Assembly (NCBI RefSeq): GCF_003286085.1
Contig: NW_020825329.1
Coordinates: 1,054,001 to 1,118,000 of the forward strand
Direction of reading: 5' to 3'
DNA: 64,000 bases
Source: Drosophila persimilis
Taxonomy: Eukaryota > Arthropoda > Insecta > Diptera > Drosophilidae
Positions within the stretch are counted from its first letter, which is position 1. Each line of letters begins with the position of its first letter. The translations under genes were made by a program, and so were the position numbers. The notes beneath the pieces are model-generated. The model had not been told where the DNA came from and ran no database searches. It worked only from the letters and a program-made list of their open reading frames with translations. Below are positions 31,901-43,539 of this stretch, one piece after another.

Positions 31901-34900
31901 TAACGAATGAGCAGATTAAGTAGGCTGGCTTTTGTGATGTCATGCCGGATTGACTGGAAATGGTTAGTCCGTGCTCAGATTTGTTTGGAGCAACACATAC
32001 ATTTTTTCGAAAATAAAGCCTTCCTAAATAGTAGAAAAAAAGTCTCTGTCTCTGTTCCTCAATCCGGAATAAGAATCGTCGAAACGCAATAATATATTTG
32101 TGAATCATTAAATATGCAAATCGTCATTCTACAAAGGCACATTAGCTATATAATAATATTGGTAATGCTCGAATTATTAAAGCAAATACTGTCGATGAAA
32201 CGAGATTTATCAAACATTTACGTTCAGAAGCTAGATGACGCCCGTAAAACTAAAGAAGAACTAGAAGTAGTCAGGAAATCATCATAACCATACCAGTATA
32301 TATGTATGTACATATGTACATATTTATGCATGTATATTATTCAAGTAACAATCCAGATACTCACGAGTAATTATAATTACTAAAAATAATCCAAAAAGTG
32401 TACCCCAAACATCCCCCACCCGCACAGTCTAAGAAGGAAAAGGATATTTTAGGTAAAAAAAATGTGTGGCCTTAATGTGATACTGCCCGAAGACGTCGCC
32501 AAAATAGCTAAAGGCGCGTAATTGACTGATTGACTTCATTTTAACGAGATTAAACAGCAAGTTCTCGAAACTTACGTCTAGACCGTGAGGAAAATCCCTT
32601 TGGTTCCCAACCGAGTCAGTGCAACTGGGAAGCTTTTTAAAAAGTTGCAGTTCTCCGGAAATTACGCATTTTAGATTTAAAGCAAATTTAATTTCATTTG
32701 AACGCGCAATTAAATGAAAAGTGGAGGTCAGCGACAGGGACAACGACAGGCGACGGAGAACCTGAAGTCTAAAACGTTTAAGCTACTTAGAGTCACTTTG
32801 CTTTCCAGTGGCATTAAACACAAATAAATAGTTACAAAGTGCAGTCGTGTAGATGAAGATGCGGTCACCGTCGAGACACCGTCAGACATAGCAGACCCAA
32901 ACTCCTCAGAGTAAAGCCACCGGCAAAGAGACTGGAAATTGCAGCAGTGTTCACACCTTGCGGCACGTAGTCGCTGCCTTAGCGCCACTTCATTTGACCT
33001 GTCACTTTAAACGCCTTTAAATATGCGATGGAGTAACAGTAAAGTTGACTAGCTTGCACCACTTTATGGCTCGCTTTCCATTATATGTCGCGGTTGTTAG
33101 CAATGATGTTTTTCCTTTGCGCCTGCTTAACTTTAAAGAAACCGCCTGAGACACTATTGTCTAATTACCCCAGGACCAACACAGCGGCGCAGGCAGGCAA
33201 CCGGCAACCGTCGTCTATAAAGAGGTAAAATACGACATCATAGCAGAGGTTGACGTTGCCGTAGCCGTAGCCGAGTTCCGTTCCCTGCCTCTGTCGCTAT
33301 GCCGCCGTTATCGTGGAAGGGCGCAAACTGGTTTATAATTAAAGCGTATTTGATTTCTTTTACAGTATTTTTACACAAAACAAAATATAAAAAAGATGCG
33401 AAAAATACAAAAAAAAAAAAACAGAAGGCAATTGTAAAGTTGCAATCAGGTGTGATATAATTTGGTCGAACAGAACGGAAGACGGTGGAACTTGAATGGC
33501 TCAGGGTCTGGGTCTATCAAATGACATTGAATGCAGCTAATGACGTTGAATAATTTCAGTTGTTGTATCGCCGCGACCTGGCATGAACTCATATTCATAG
33601 ACCTATCCTATTCATTCTTTGCAGCTGTCTTCCGTCACAAACGGGCTGGATTCAGGCACGGGCGCGGGCGCTGCCTCGAAAAGCACTCAAAGTTTATTTA
33701 ATTATCTTTGTCATTGGCATTTGCATTTGCATTTGGAAATGGGTGCTGCCAGCTTTAAAAAATATTTGCCGAACGCAGGATACACGGATACGAATACGAG
33801 TACGAACTTGCAAGTCCATAAGATAGGGACAGCGCCAACGCTGAGTGGTGAGAGGGAGACAGTGACAGTGACCCATGGCAGTAGCAGTAGACGACTGAGT
33901 GCCGATGAAATTATGAGTCTGGGGCTCGGAGTGGGGCTGGCGGCCGGTTTTAATTAATCAAGAACGAGCACTAAGCATTTTTCATCAGCTTTGTAATTAC
34001 AATTAGAATGAAGAAGATCAACAAAAAATAAGCACATAATAAGAAAAAGAATAAATTGTGATATAAAAAAGTATGGGATTGGATGGGATGGAATGCAATA
34101 GATGAAAACAAAAAAACGGCTTTACGATTTTGTGTTCACTACGATGATTCCTTACTTGTCCTTTTTTTTACGACTTGAACATATGTACATACACACATAC
34201 TATACATACATATGTCAAACTTACCTGTGTGCAAGCGCGTGTGCTGTTGGACATGGGACAGCTGCTTAAATCTACGATCACAGTAAGAGCATTTGTACGG
34301 CTTTTCTCCAGTGTGGACACGAATGTGCTGCACGAGCTGGTGATTGCTGGAAAAACTCTTCATGCACTGTTGGCACTGATGTGGCTTGGTGTCCGTTCCG
34401 GGTGTAGCATTGCCACCCAAGCTAGGCGTGCCGGTAACTCCGTGCGTCGCCAGTCCAACGCGAGGAATTTGTTGTTGTATTTGCTGCATAGCGCTTTTGT
34501 GCATAAAAAGCTGAAAATGCAAGTAACACGTTGAAACAGTGCTAGTGAGTTGAAAATAAACGCCAGGAGGCTTTTCACTTCCCAGCCAGCCCCTGCCTGC
34601 CTTAGCAGAGTAGGTCCCTTAATTCATTAGATCTCAAACTTGTTCCTGTTTTATGCACATTGTATGTAGGTACGAGTATATTTAGTATGTATTGTATGTT
34701 GTATTGTATATCTCAGTGAGTAGGCAAGGTTATGGGTTATGAGTAGATTAGATTGCAACATTTAGTCCCTACCTCCATGTGCAAACTGTCTCCGCGGCGG
34801 TCTCTGCCGGTTCCATTTATAGATTATTTCGAGTAAAATTTATCATTTTGTGTGCCCGTGCAGTATATGTTTTTTTAAAAAGCGATTTTTATAAAAATGT

Positions 34901-37900
34901 GTATCGTTGCATGTTATACAAGTTAAAAACATGTCAGCAAAAGTTGACCTTTTTGTTCAAAATCGAGAATACAGAAAAGAAACTGAAGCTATTAAAGGTA
35001 AATAAACAATGCTATCAATGGTCATCGGTGCTGCTCACCTTGCGAGGCCGCCATAATTGCTGATTTTTAACAAATTTTTATTGGGGCCAAAAAAATCCAA
35101 AAGTAAATAAAACAAGAAAGAATTTTTAGCTTCGGGCAGAAAATTTAGTTGCTCTCTATCTCGTATGTCGGATCAAATCAAGTATTTAAGTTAATAATAA
35201 AGCTTGGTTTTTATTATCAAGTAGTTGAATTATATTTCAAAATAAAGATTTTTTATTTCCCGAGCTCACGATATAAACAGCTTGCTTAAAACTTCAATCG
35301 GATAGATTCCATATAAGGGGGACTATTTTGAATGGAAACAGACGTCTCGGGTTATTTGTGCTATGCTGCCTCCGCCTCTGGCCAGAACCATATCTGCAAA
35401 GCTATAATAAAACTGCAAGTGCCCAAAAAAAAGTATACAAAAATTATGAACACACATACATTAGATCATTAGTAATCGATCAGGATAATGGTAGCTGGGA
35501 CTAATATTCGTACATATAGAGCACAGACTATTGTGTTGGCTTCCCCTTCCCCCCTTTTCAAGACCAAGCGGAGAACGATACTGAGTCCGATACCGATAGC
35601 GGCCCTTGTTCTCCAGAGAGGTAAGGTAAGTAGGAGAAGTGCAAGAGCGAGGACGAGGCGAGGCTGCTTTCATACGGCGTTCTCTGGTTGGTTGGCCAAG
35701 TGGCCGATGTTTTGTTTTCACTGGTAACGGCGGTAACAACCTCCGTCGTTTCGCCACAACCACTCGTTTTTGGCCGAGACAGACTGCACTTTTTATTCAT
35801 TTGGCTCTGGTGAGTAGTCGTACATGCACAGGAACAGATAGAGGCGGACACAACTACAGGCGTCTTTGCCCCTTCGCTTCGTTCGTCTTTGAATCGCATA
35901 AAAATGGCGAACGAACTCTACAGGACTCTGCTGTGTCCAGAACCAGCCAACAGCAGTTTGCGAATCGCCGGCAAATGAGATTGCTTGCGATAATAAACGG
36001 CGAGTGCGATAGAAGAACAGGTCCAGCACGGCATGGCGGGGCGTTTCTGTGTGGGTCCTCGGCCTCTGTGTGCGCGTGGAATAGTATGAGTATGAGATGG
36101 ACGCGAGCCAGAAGATGAGAATAAAGGAAAATAGCGAATAGATTGTGTATATATGTATGTACATACACACAATTTATGTGAATATACACAAAAAATTCTC
36201 ACGAAAACGAACCTGTATTCGAGGTGATGGAGCAAGTACATATGTATGTACAGACATACTCAGGCTGTGAAAGTTAAAAAAACTAACAAAAAATCTTTCA
36301 ATAACTTAACTGACTGCGAGTATAAGAGCTTGCTGGAAGGTTTTTTTCTCTCTCCCGACAAAGAGAATGAGTCGAGTGTACTAGTATACTAGTATGTAAA
36401 TATGTATGCTTGTACATATGTAAGTGGATACGTCTGGTAAGGCTAAGTTTATACTTTTAAAAACAATTATCTACTTTCATTCCTTAAATGTGAAGTCCTT
36501 TCCGAATTTCGAATTCGTTTTTAATGTCCACATTTTTTTATAAATTCAAGTCTTCGACCCCAATCTAAAGGGATGGACCTACTATCAGGGGTAGTATGCA
36601 TGCATTTACAAGCCTATACCATCATTCCCTATAGCTTAGGGGTAGCAGGAGGCGGTAACCACTGTGAGGCCTGTGGCCTAAGGTGTATGGAATAAAATGG
36701 TTGCAAAAAATGTGTGGGGTGATTATATCGGTGTTGTGTCGGGGCAGTATGTACATATGCGTAGCAGTTCTATAATAAAATAAATTGATTCGGTATTTGG
36801 GGACGTTACAAAATGAAGGCCTTTTGCCTTAACTATATATGTAGATGGGTAACATGCATTTATTCATATAAATAGCTAACTGACACCCTTGAAAATGTAC
36901 CGATTTTCCATTCACAGCTTTGAAATATCACAGTATCTCAAGGTCACGTAAATAATGTAACATGTGGTAAATTTGTATTCAGGAGATTCTTGCTAAAGCC
37001 ATATGCGTCTTCGAACGGAAAAATATTCCTCTAGAAACTTTTCTTTCATAAACCTCTAACAAGTTCAGTACAAAAATTGTTCTAAAACTATTTATGTAGC
37101 TACATTTCTTAGTTCTTTTTACTATTTTGTGAAATACAATTTTTCATTCACATTTATTCAAATTATTTTCGCCGAACAAGAAGATGTAGAGTTCATCATC
37201 TATTGATTTGGATATGAACATAAATACGTACACAACATATAAATATGTATGTACATAAATATGTTTATACAATATGTAATGTACCAATCTACAGCCCTTT
37301 TTTCCTCTCTATTTTTTTTAACATTACTCTTTATAAGCAAGGGGAAATATAATATAGAAATAAAAAATTAAATTCTTTTCTTTGATTTTGTATTCGATTA
37401 AAATGGGAATATTTGAGTTGGGACGCTAAGTTTCCTTGACAAGTGACTTATCCGAAAAATAGAAATGATCGCCAACCATCCTAAGTGAATATCTACAGAG
37501 CTCATACAGCAACAGAATTACTGTTCACTTCAGTAAGGTTAGTAATCCAATAAATCAGTCAACAAACGATGGGACAATGTGAGCGGCGCCTATATCATCA
37601 AAGTACAATAAGAAATTAAAATGAAACCAATTGGATGTAAAATAAAGTAAAACATTGCAATATTGTCAAGAAATAAAAAGTTTATTGCTACAAATTTAAG
37701 TATAAGCGGCTACTGTTTTGTGGCCAGTTTTTATAGAGACGGGTAAAACTTAGGCTAGAATATAAACTAATAATCATAAAAAACTTAGGAATATATCTCT
37801 CACGTTAATGTAAGATTACATTACATTAATATGTTCATTGTTCATTATTGAAGCATATCAGAATTAGAAAAACGGTACTAGTACGAGTACTTCTTCTAAA

Positions 37901-40900
37901 TGGTCCAGATCAGCGATTCTTACTTCGAGCTAAGTTTTGCTAATGTTAATGTGTGTGTGTATGTGCCAGAATGTGTTCTAATCTGAAAAGTGTTTTGTTG
38001 GTGTTGTGGTGGTACAATTGCTGTGTGTTCGTGTCTTTGACGAGGAAGAGTACTATACACAACGGAACAGATGCCAACTCACTCGTTGCAGGGTTGACCA
38101 ACATTCTTCAAGGGTGCGTTCACTGATCGCGGCTGCGCTACTCGACCGGGATAGCTGAAGCTGCAACGGTATAAAAAGTTAAAAAAAACTATAAATAAAT
38201 GTAAATAGTATGTACATATGTATATTGGTTTATGTACATAAATAAGTACACACATATGTTCATGTAAGGAAATGTTTATCTTTTCGTTTTAATTTGATAA
38301 AGGACAAAAAATAAATAAAATACGTTTTCAAAAGTATGAGACTCGGACTCGGATTTATTTATACACATACATATGTACATATGTATCTGCATGCCAATAA
38401 TGGGATAAACAATATATATTTATATATAATATATATATATTTAAATAAACATATCTTTCTCCGAATTGGCAAGCTGAGCATTTGAGAATGGCATTTCTAA
38501 TTAAATTTGTAAAATTAAGTAAAATTAAAAAACCTATTGTCTATGAAAGGTAGCTTAAACTAAATAATATAAAGCTTTAAAAGCTAAATAAATAAAACTT
38601 CCAATCGCCAACGAAAAGAAATCGTGTAGGTTTTATGTACAATTTTGAAAAGTTAGGTTTCAATTGAAAATTAAAAATTACATCGTGCTCCTCTTCATAG
38701 TCAAGTGTCATTGTGTAAACTATCAGACCGATCTAGACAGCCGATCGTAAAACGAAACAAAACGGAACGAATACAACACAGCTCTCTGTTAATTCTTAAT
38801 TTTGTTGGTTTTTGTTTGATTTTTGAATCGCGCACGTTTTTCTATGTTAGTTGTCGGATTGGTGTGGGTTTGGCTTAACTGGCTTGGTTATCTACACAAT
38901 GGAATCTGGTAAGGTTAGGTAGACGTAGACTGCACTGGACTGGATAAGATTGGTGCTATGAATTAAACATCCGAAGGCAAATCCATCCAGCACAACAATA
39001 TTCACTCATATGCATATGAATCAATGCACTGAAAGACTATTAAAGTCAAGTCAGAACTTCTGTTGTACTTGTCGCCACTTTATTGTTTTAATTTTTCGGG
39101 GTCGGTATTTTTATTTTGTAGTTCATAGCGTTGTTGTCAATCAAATTTACAGTTTATCGCGACCACAACAACTTTGGCGAACGGATTTATTGAAGTTAGA
39201 AACGCGGAGTCACACAACCTTACGGTCCGATGTCCTTTGAACTTCTGCCGGTAGTCGGTAGTGTAGTCCTTGGCGGTGTAGAGACGCTGCGCTTATCATC
39301 CACAAACGGGACACTGTGCCCATACCAGTGTCTTCTTCTTATAGTATCGCGCCGTCGACGCTGTCGTCGACGTCAGCTCCTAATTCTGCGTCTCTTTCTC
39401 TGTTCCTATACAACTAGTGCTCTACGCTATTATTGTTTTCTTGAAGAAAATATGCGCTGCGCGAGTAAAGTTATAATGAAAAAAAGACAGACCGGACCCA
39501 AAAAAAGCTCCCCAAGAATGAGAATAAACTCTGTCGCTCTCTCTTTCTGAACGCATAGAATGGGGAAAAGACAAGGCAAGAAAAGCCAACGAAAAAAAAA
39601 CGAAGCGTCTGGCGTAGGAACAACGAAACGGGCAGTGTGTGTGTGTAGTATAATACTAAACTGCGCCCCATTCCCATTCCAACCCCTCATCATAAGTTAT
39701 AACTGAAAGCAGTTAGGGATTCACACACACACTCACGCAGATAAAGGAGGAGAAATTGCGAATGTTCATAGAACGCAAACGAACACTCACGAATGGGGTT
39801 ACTTCAAGAAAAAGCACAGCGCAAAAAACTAAGCAAACGATAAGAATATACATATTCTCGCTCTCTCTCCCTTTCCCTTTTTCTTTTGCTCTTTTTCTCA
39901 CTATCTATCTCTCTCTTTTGCTCTCGTTCCTACTATATCACTCCTTCCCTTCCCTGCTCAACCCCTTTTCCAATTTCCATCCCCTTTACCCAGACTAGTC
40001 GAAATATTACATAGAGAGGGGTTTGGTCTGGTCTGGTCTACTTGTACAGATGCCCAGAAATGGAACAAGTCTCAAGCGGTGCAAGAAACGGGCTGTTAAT
40101 ATCATTTAAACGCCAAGAACGCCACGAACATTTTCCCCTTCGGTTCAGGGTTCAACCGAGAGAGGAGAGCTTTTTAATTTCCCTCCCAAAAAGGGGTAAG
40201 AAGGTAATATAATATCTAACCATTGTTTGCTGTTGGGATATTTTGAGAGTTTCTCTTAATGTTTCGAACGTCAGGTTAGACCTTAGACCTTGAAAAAGAG
40301 AACGCTCGGATCAGGAGCTCTTTGGACACTGGAAAGTACTCGTACGTGCTCGTAGTCGTGCAATACAAAAACGCACATCGCATCCCTACGAATGCGTCAA
40401 TATATCGGTGGTCAAAGCCGTTCACTTTGAAACTTTCAAGTAAGAGTAAAAAAGAAAAATAACTTTCAAGGACATCAATAAGGAAATCTACTGGTCCACG
40501 TAGTAGGTATATACATACATATACTCATACACACTCCACTCATGGTACATTTGTACGTACATCAGTAGAAGTGCTACTCTTCAAGACAGGACATACATAG
40601 CTCATATTTAGTCATCCTCAGTATCTTTCTTTCTTTTCATATGACATGTATATATATATTATATATAACGCTACGTACAGTATTGCAGCATGCACCTTAC
40701 ATACGTAATCCGAACTGACTTGGCTAAAAGCAGGCTCAACTTCATCATTCGACCCTGGGAACTTAAAAATTTTGTGGGTGAAGTCCAATATTAAATTATT
40801 AAATCCGATTCGACAGTGTTGAAATTTGAAAAATATTAAATCAATTCTAAAATAGGATACAATTCCGGATAGGCGATGTTTTATATATTTTTCTGCTGAA

Positions 40901-41966
40901 GCTGCTTAAAATAGGACAGATCTATGCGGAAAAAGGTTAGGCGGGATTACTGACTTTCCTAAATGGGATGTACATCGCAAAAGCTATGCGCCTCTACGCT
41001 CTTGATCTTTATTTTAAATGCAAATATTATTTTTATAGGTATTACCTGTATCTCGTTGGCCATCTTGTCGTTGTTGAATTTAATTTCAGGAGTAGAGCTG
41101 CCACCAGATGGCGTTATTGAGTGCTGCGGCGACTGCTGACCTTGTGATAACGGTTTGTTGAGCATTACCGTTCCAGGCCCTGGACTCTGTGTCTGCCGGT
41201 GGGGTTGTGGCTGCGGTTGCTGAAGACCTCCTGAAGTCTGCTGTTGTGTTTGTTGATTGGATTGCAATTGATCAGCGCCGACGCTACTAGTACAGGTAAC
41301 ACTTGCAGAGGCATCCGTGCCGGAGCCTGGGGCGTCACCCGCGTCGTAAAAGTCACCAGTGTATGCCTGCTCCGTTTGCTGTTGGCGGTTTTCATCAAGA
41401 CGCGGCGGCTGTTGGTCAAGCTCTTGTTTAGGCTTGATGACGGGATTTAACGGATTATGGCCATAGTTTCGGAGCATATTGGACTGATCTGACGGGGGCG
41501 AAATATTATTCTGTAGGGCTGTAGACTTGAGGTGAGCTGCGGCGGCAGCGGCAGCCGCGGCGTTGAACAGCAGGTGATGATTACTTAGCTGCGGGGCTGG
41601 CGCCGAGAGCTGACCCCTGAAGGAATCGGGGCCAAAGGGCTGCTCATGGTGCTGGTGTTGCAGAAGGTGGTGATGTTGCTGAGGCCCGCTAGATTCGATT
41701 TTAGTGTTTAGTGACGGGTTGTTGCTATTGCTGTTGTTGCTGGCAGCCGTGCCATCTGAATTGGCACTGGGGGTTAACTGGTGATCATGCTGTTGCGATA
41801 TTGTTGGATGGTGGGACTGGTGGTGCTGTTGATGATGATGTTGATGCTGATGGTGGTGGTGCTGCTGCTGTTGTTGGTTCGGAGGAGTGTGTTGATGAAG
41901 CGCCGAGTGAAGTCCGAATGGTGCGCGGGCCTGCTGCCAGAAGTCTGCGGCGTCCATTTTGAACAT
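28923..41966 (-). CDS. dati: C2H2 zinc-finger transcription factor Datilografo
   Basis: Nuclear zinc-finger protein; in D. melanogaster (CG2052) it is linked to neuronal control of female mating acceptance. Coding exons, high to low: 41966-41046, 34510-34225, 31884-31700, 31478-31313, 31250-30909, 30855-30788, 30325-29708, 29513-28923. The sum is 3,177 nt, 1,058 residues plus TGA, phases consistent. The first 307 residues are Gln/His-rich with a poly-Ala tract. Fingers follow: CQQCMKSF..HIRVH, CSYCDRRF..HTRLH with TGEKPYK linker, CHLPDCGRAF..HLRNH, CNICGKGF (second His displaced), CPVCHKLF..HMKHVH, CPVCGKHY..HLACH, CSVCQAVF (degenerate). The C-terminus is again Ser/Asn/His/Gln-rich. Two in-frame starts exist, 41966 (MFKMDAADFW) and 41957; the latter has the better context CAAAATGG. 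Confidence 0.93.
31885..34224 (-). other. dati: dati intron, 2.3 kb
   Basis: It lies between the HTRLHTG exon (donor GTAAGT) and the ERPYKCH exon (acceptor TGCAG), splitting a Gly codon inside the TGERPYK linker. The stretch 32,700-33,330 is less AT-rich than its surroundings and may be regulatory. Open frames at 33619-33957 lack splice context or domains and are not called. Confidence 0.75.
34511..41045 (-). other. dati: dati intron, 6.5 kb
   Basis: Donor CAG/GTAATACC after NEIQ, acceptor TTTTCAG before LFMHKSAMQQ. GC-rich islands at 35,480-36,120 and 39,230-39,700 have overlapping open frames on both strands but no splice-consistent protein. They may be alternative 5' exons or promoters of dati. 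No transposable element was recognised in this intron. Confidence 0.7.
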
Positions 41967-42130
41967 CAGGATGATGGTGGTCAGGAGATTTGTATACTTG
42001 TTTTCTGTATCAATATCTTTTTGCCGACCGATCTTTGATTGGGACTCCCAAGATTAGAACTGGTCAGTCCAGTGCGATTCGTTTGCGGTTGCCCACAGCA
42101 TCTCGATTTCATATAATATCACTGCCTATA
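41967..42130 (-). other. dati: Probable dati 5' UTR
   Basis: GC-richer sequence directly upstream of the first dati ATG on the minus strand (GATGCTGTGGGCAACCGCAA, 42102-42083). A weak acceptor GATACAG at 42011-42005 could mark the exon edge at 42004. The true 5' end is not visible. Confidence 0.35.
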
Positions 42131-43507
42131 AAGAAAATCAAATACATGTATCCGAAACTATGCAATATTTATAAACAAGTATGTAGGCTTATTTTGAATC
42201 GAACGTATTAAAGTAAACTCAAAATAAAAGCAAAGGACAGGCAATAGAAACTAAGATTAAGGCAATGCAACGCTATGGAGCTTAATTTTGCGTCATATAA
42301 AATTTATTCCACTTTTACACTAAGTCCCGAATAATAGGTATAAAGTGAGAAAGAAGTGAAGTTTTAAGCCTATTTCAACAGTCTGCCATTGCTTCATATC
42401 CAAAAATGCACATTATTCATTCTAATTTATATAAATTAAAAAAATATGACAATTTTGTGAATAAGAGCTCTGAAATATTATTGTTATACTAAATCTTCTG
42501 AACGGGTTTTTGAATTCAACAGGCGTACCAAAGCTGGGATTCGTATTGAAGTATCCCTGATAGAGCGAATTTGCTTTGAAGTCCTGTTTGCAAAACAAAA
42601 CAGTATTGCGACGGTAGATAGTACATACCAAAAGAAGATGTCGGGTAATGGGCATTAGATGGGACATTACAAAAGTATACATAACCAATTTTTCTTTTAT
42701 GACGTCCAAGGAACTTTGCATATGTACGAGAATCGGACATACAAATATGTACATATGTACATATGTATATGCATCAAAACATTTTTGAATTCGTACAAAA
42801 ATAAAGAACAAAAAGTTAACACTTTATTTTGGTCTCGCAATTTGAATTTATTCCCGTATTTTCGAATATGTACGATAGAACTTTTCAATTTGGTTAGTTT
42901 TTTAGTGAATTTATTATCCAGCTCATCTGCTCATCCATACAGCTCATCTGTTTGTCGGTTTGTCTAGTCTCATTTACGTGTCATAGGCTACAAAATTGGT
43001 AAAAGAAGAAGCAATAATTGGTGGAGCTATAACTAATACATAATCGAATGTTATGTACATATGTACTCGTAGCTTCAGCTGAAAAGCGTGTTATACATAT
43101 ACATATGAATATAGTAGTCCCACTTTGAGGCACTTGGTGAAAAAGGAAGATCGCCTTTTTTGAAACTCTATTTGAAAGCAAATATTTCGTCTTTTTTTAT
43201 TATTTGATCATGTTGTGGTAAAAGAGCACTTCACTTGGATTTAATAGAATCAACTGTTAAACTTTGATGATCCATTACATACTCATACTCCAGCAACTGG
43301 GAACGGACCGGCTATTTTTCAATCTAAAAGCCAATATACATATGTACATATACTCGTATACTTTTGTATGCACGGCCACGGTTACGGTCATTAGAAACGA
43401 AACGGACACCGACACGTCTATAAAGTTGTTCCCAGTTAACTACACTACCGATAACCTGGCGGCACGCGAGTCATTGAAAAACTAATTTTGTCGCCGCCTC
43501 GGCGAAG

Positions 43508-43539
43508 TATAAATATGCTGTTGCTTGGGGTTCAGTTCA
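43508..43539 (+). promoter_or_regulatory. Candidate TATA + Inr core promoter
   Basis: TATAAATA at 43508-43515 is followed by TCAGTT (A at 43534) and TCAGAC (A at 43539). The second A places TATA at -31; the first matches the fly Inr consensus TCAGTY better but at -26. Transcription would run rightward, opposite to dati. Downstream I see no convincing coding exon; the 79-codon frame at 43761-44000 shows no known domain. An antisense or noncoding transcript is possible. Confidence 0.4.

Noticed and set aside
33619-33957. 112-codon plus-strand frame within a dati intron
   Set aside because: Antisense to an intron, low complexity, no homology that I recognise.
35461-36241. Overlapping open frames on both strands, up to 159 codons
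   Set aside because: All frames are open together, as expected from GC-rich, stop-poor sequence. No domain, no splice-consistent partner and no fit with dati or another family.
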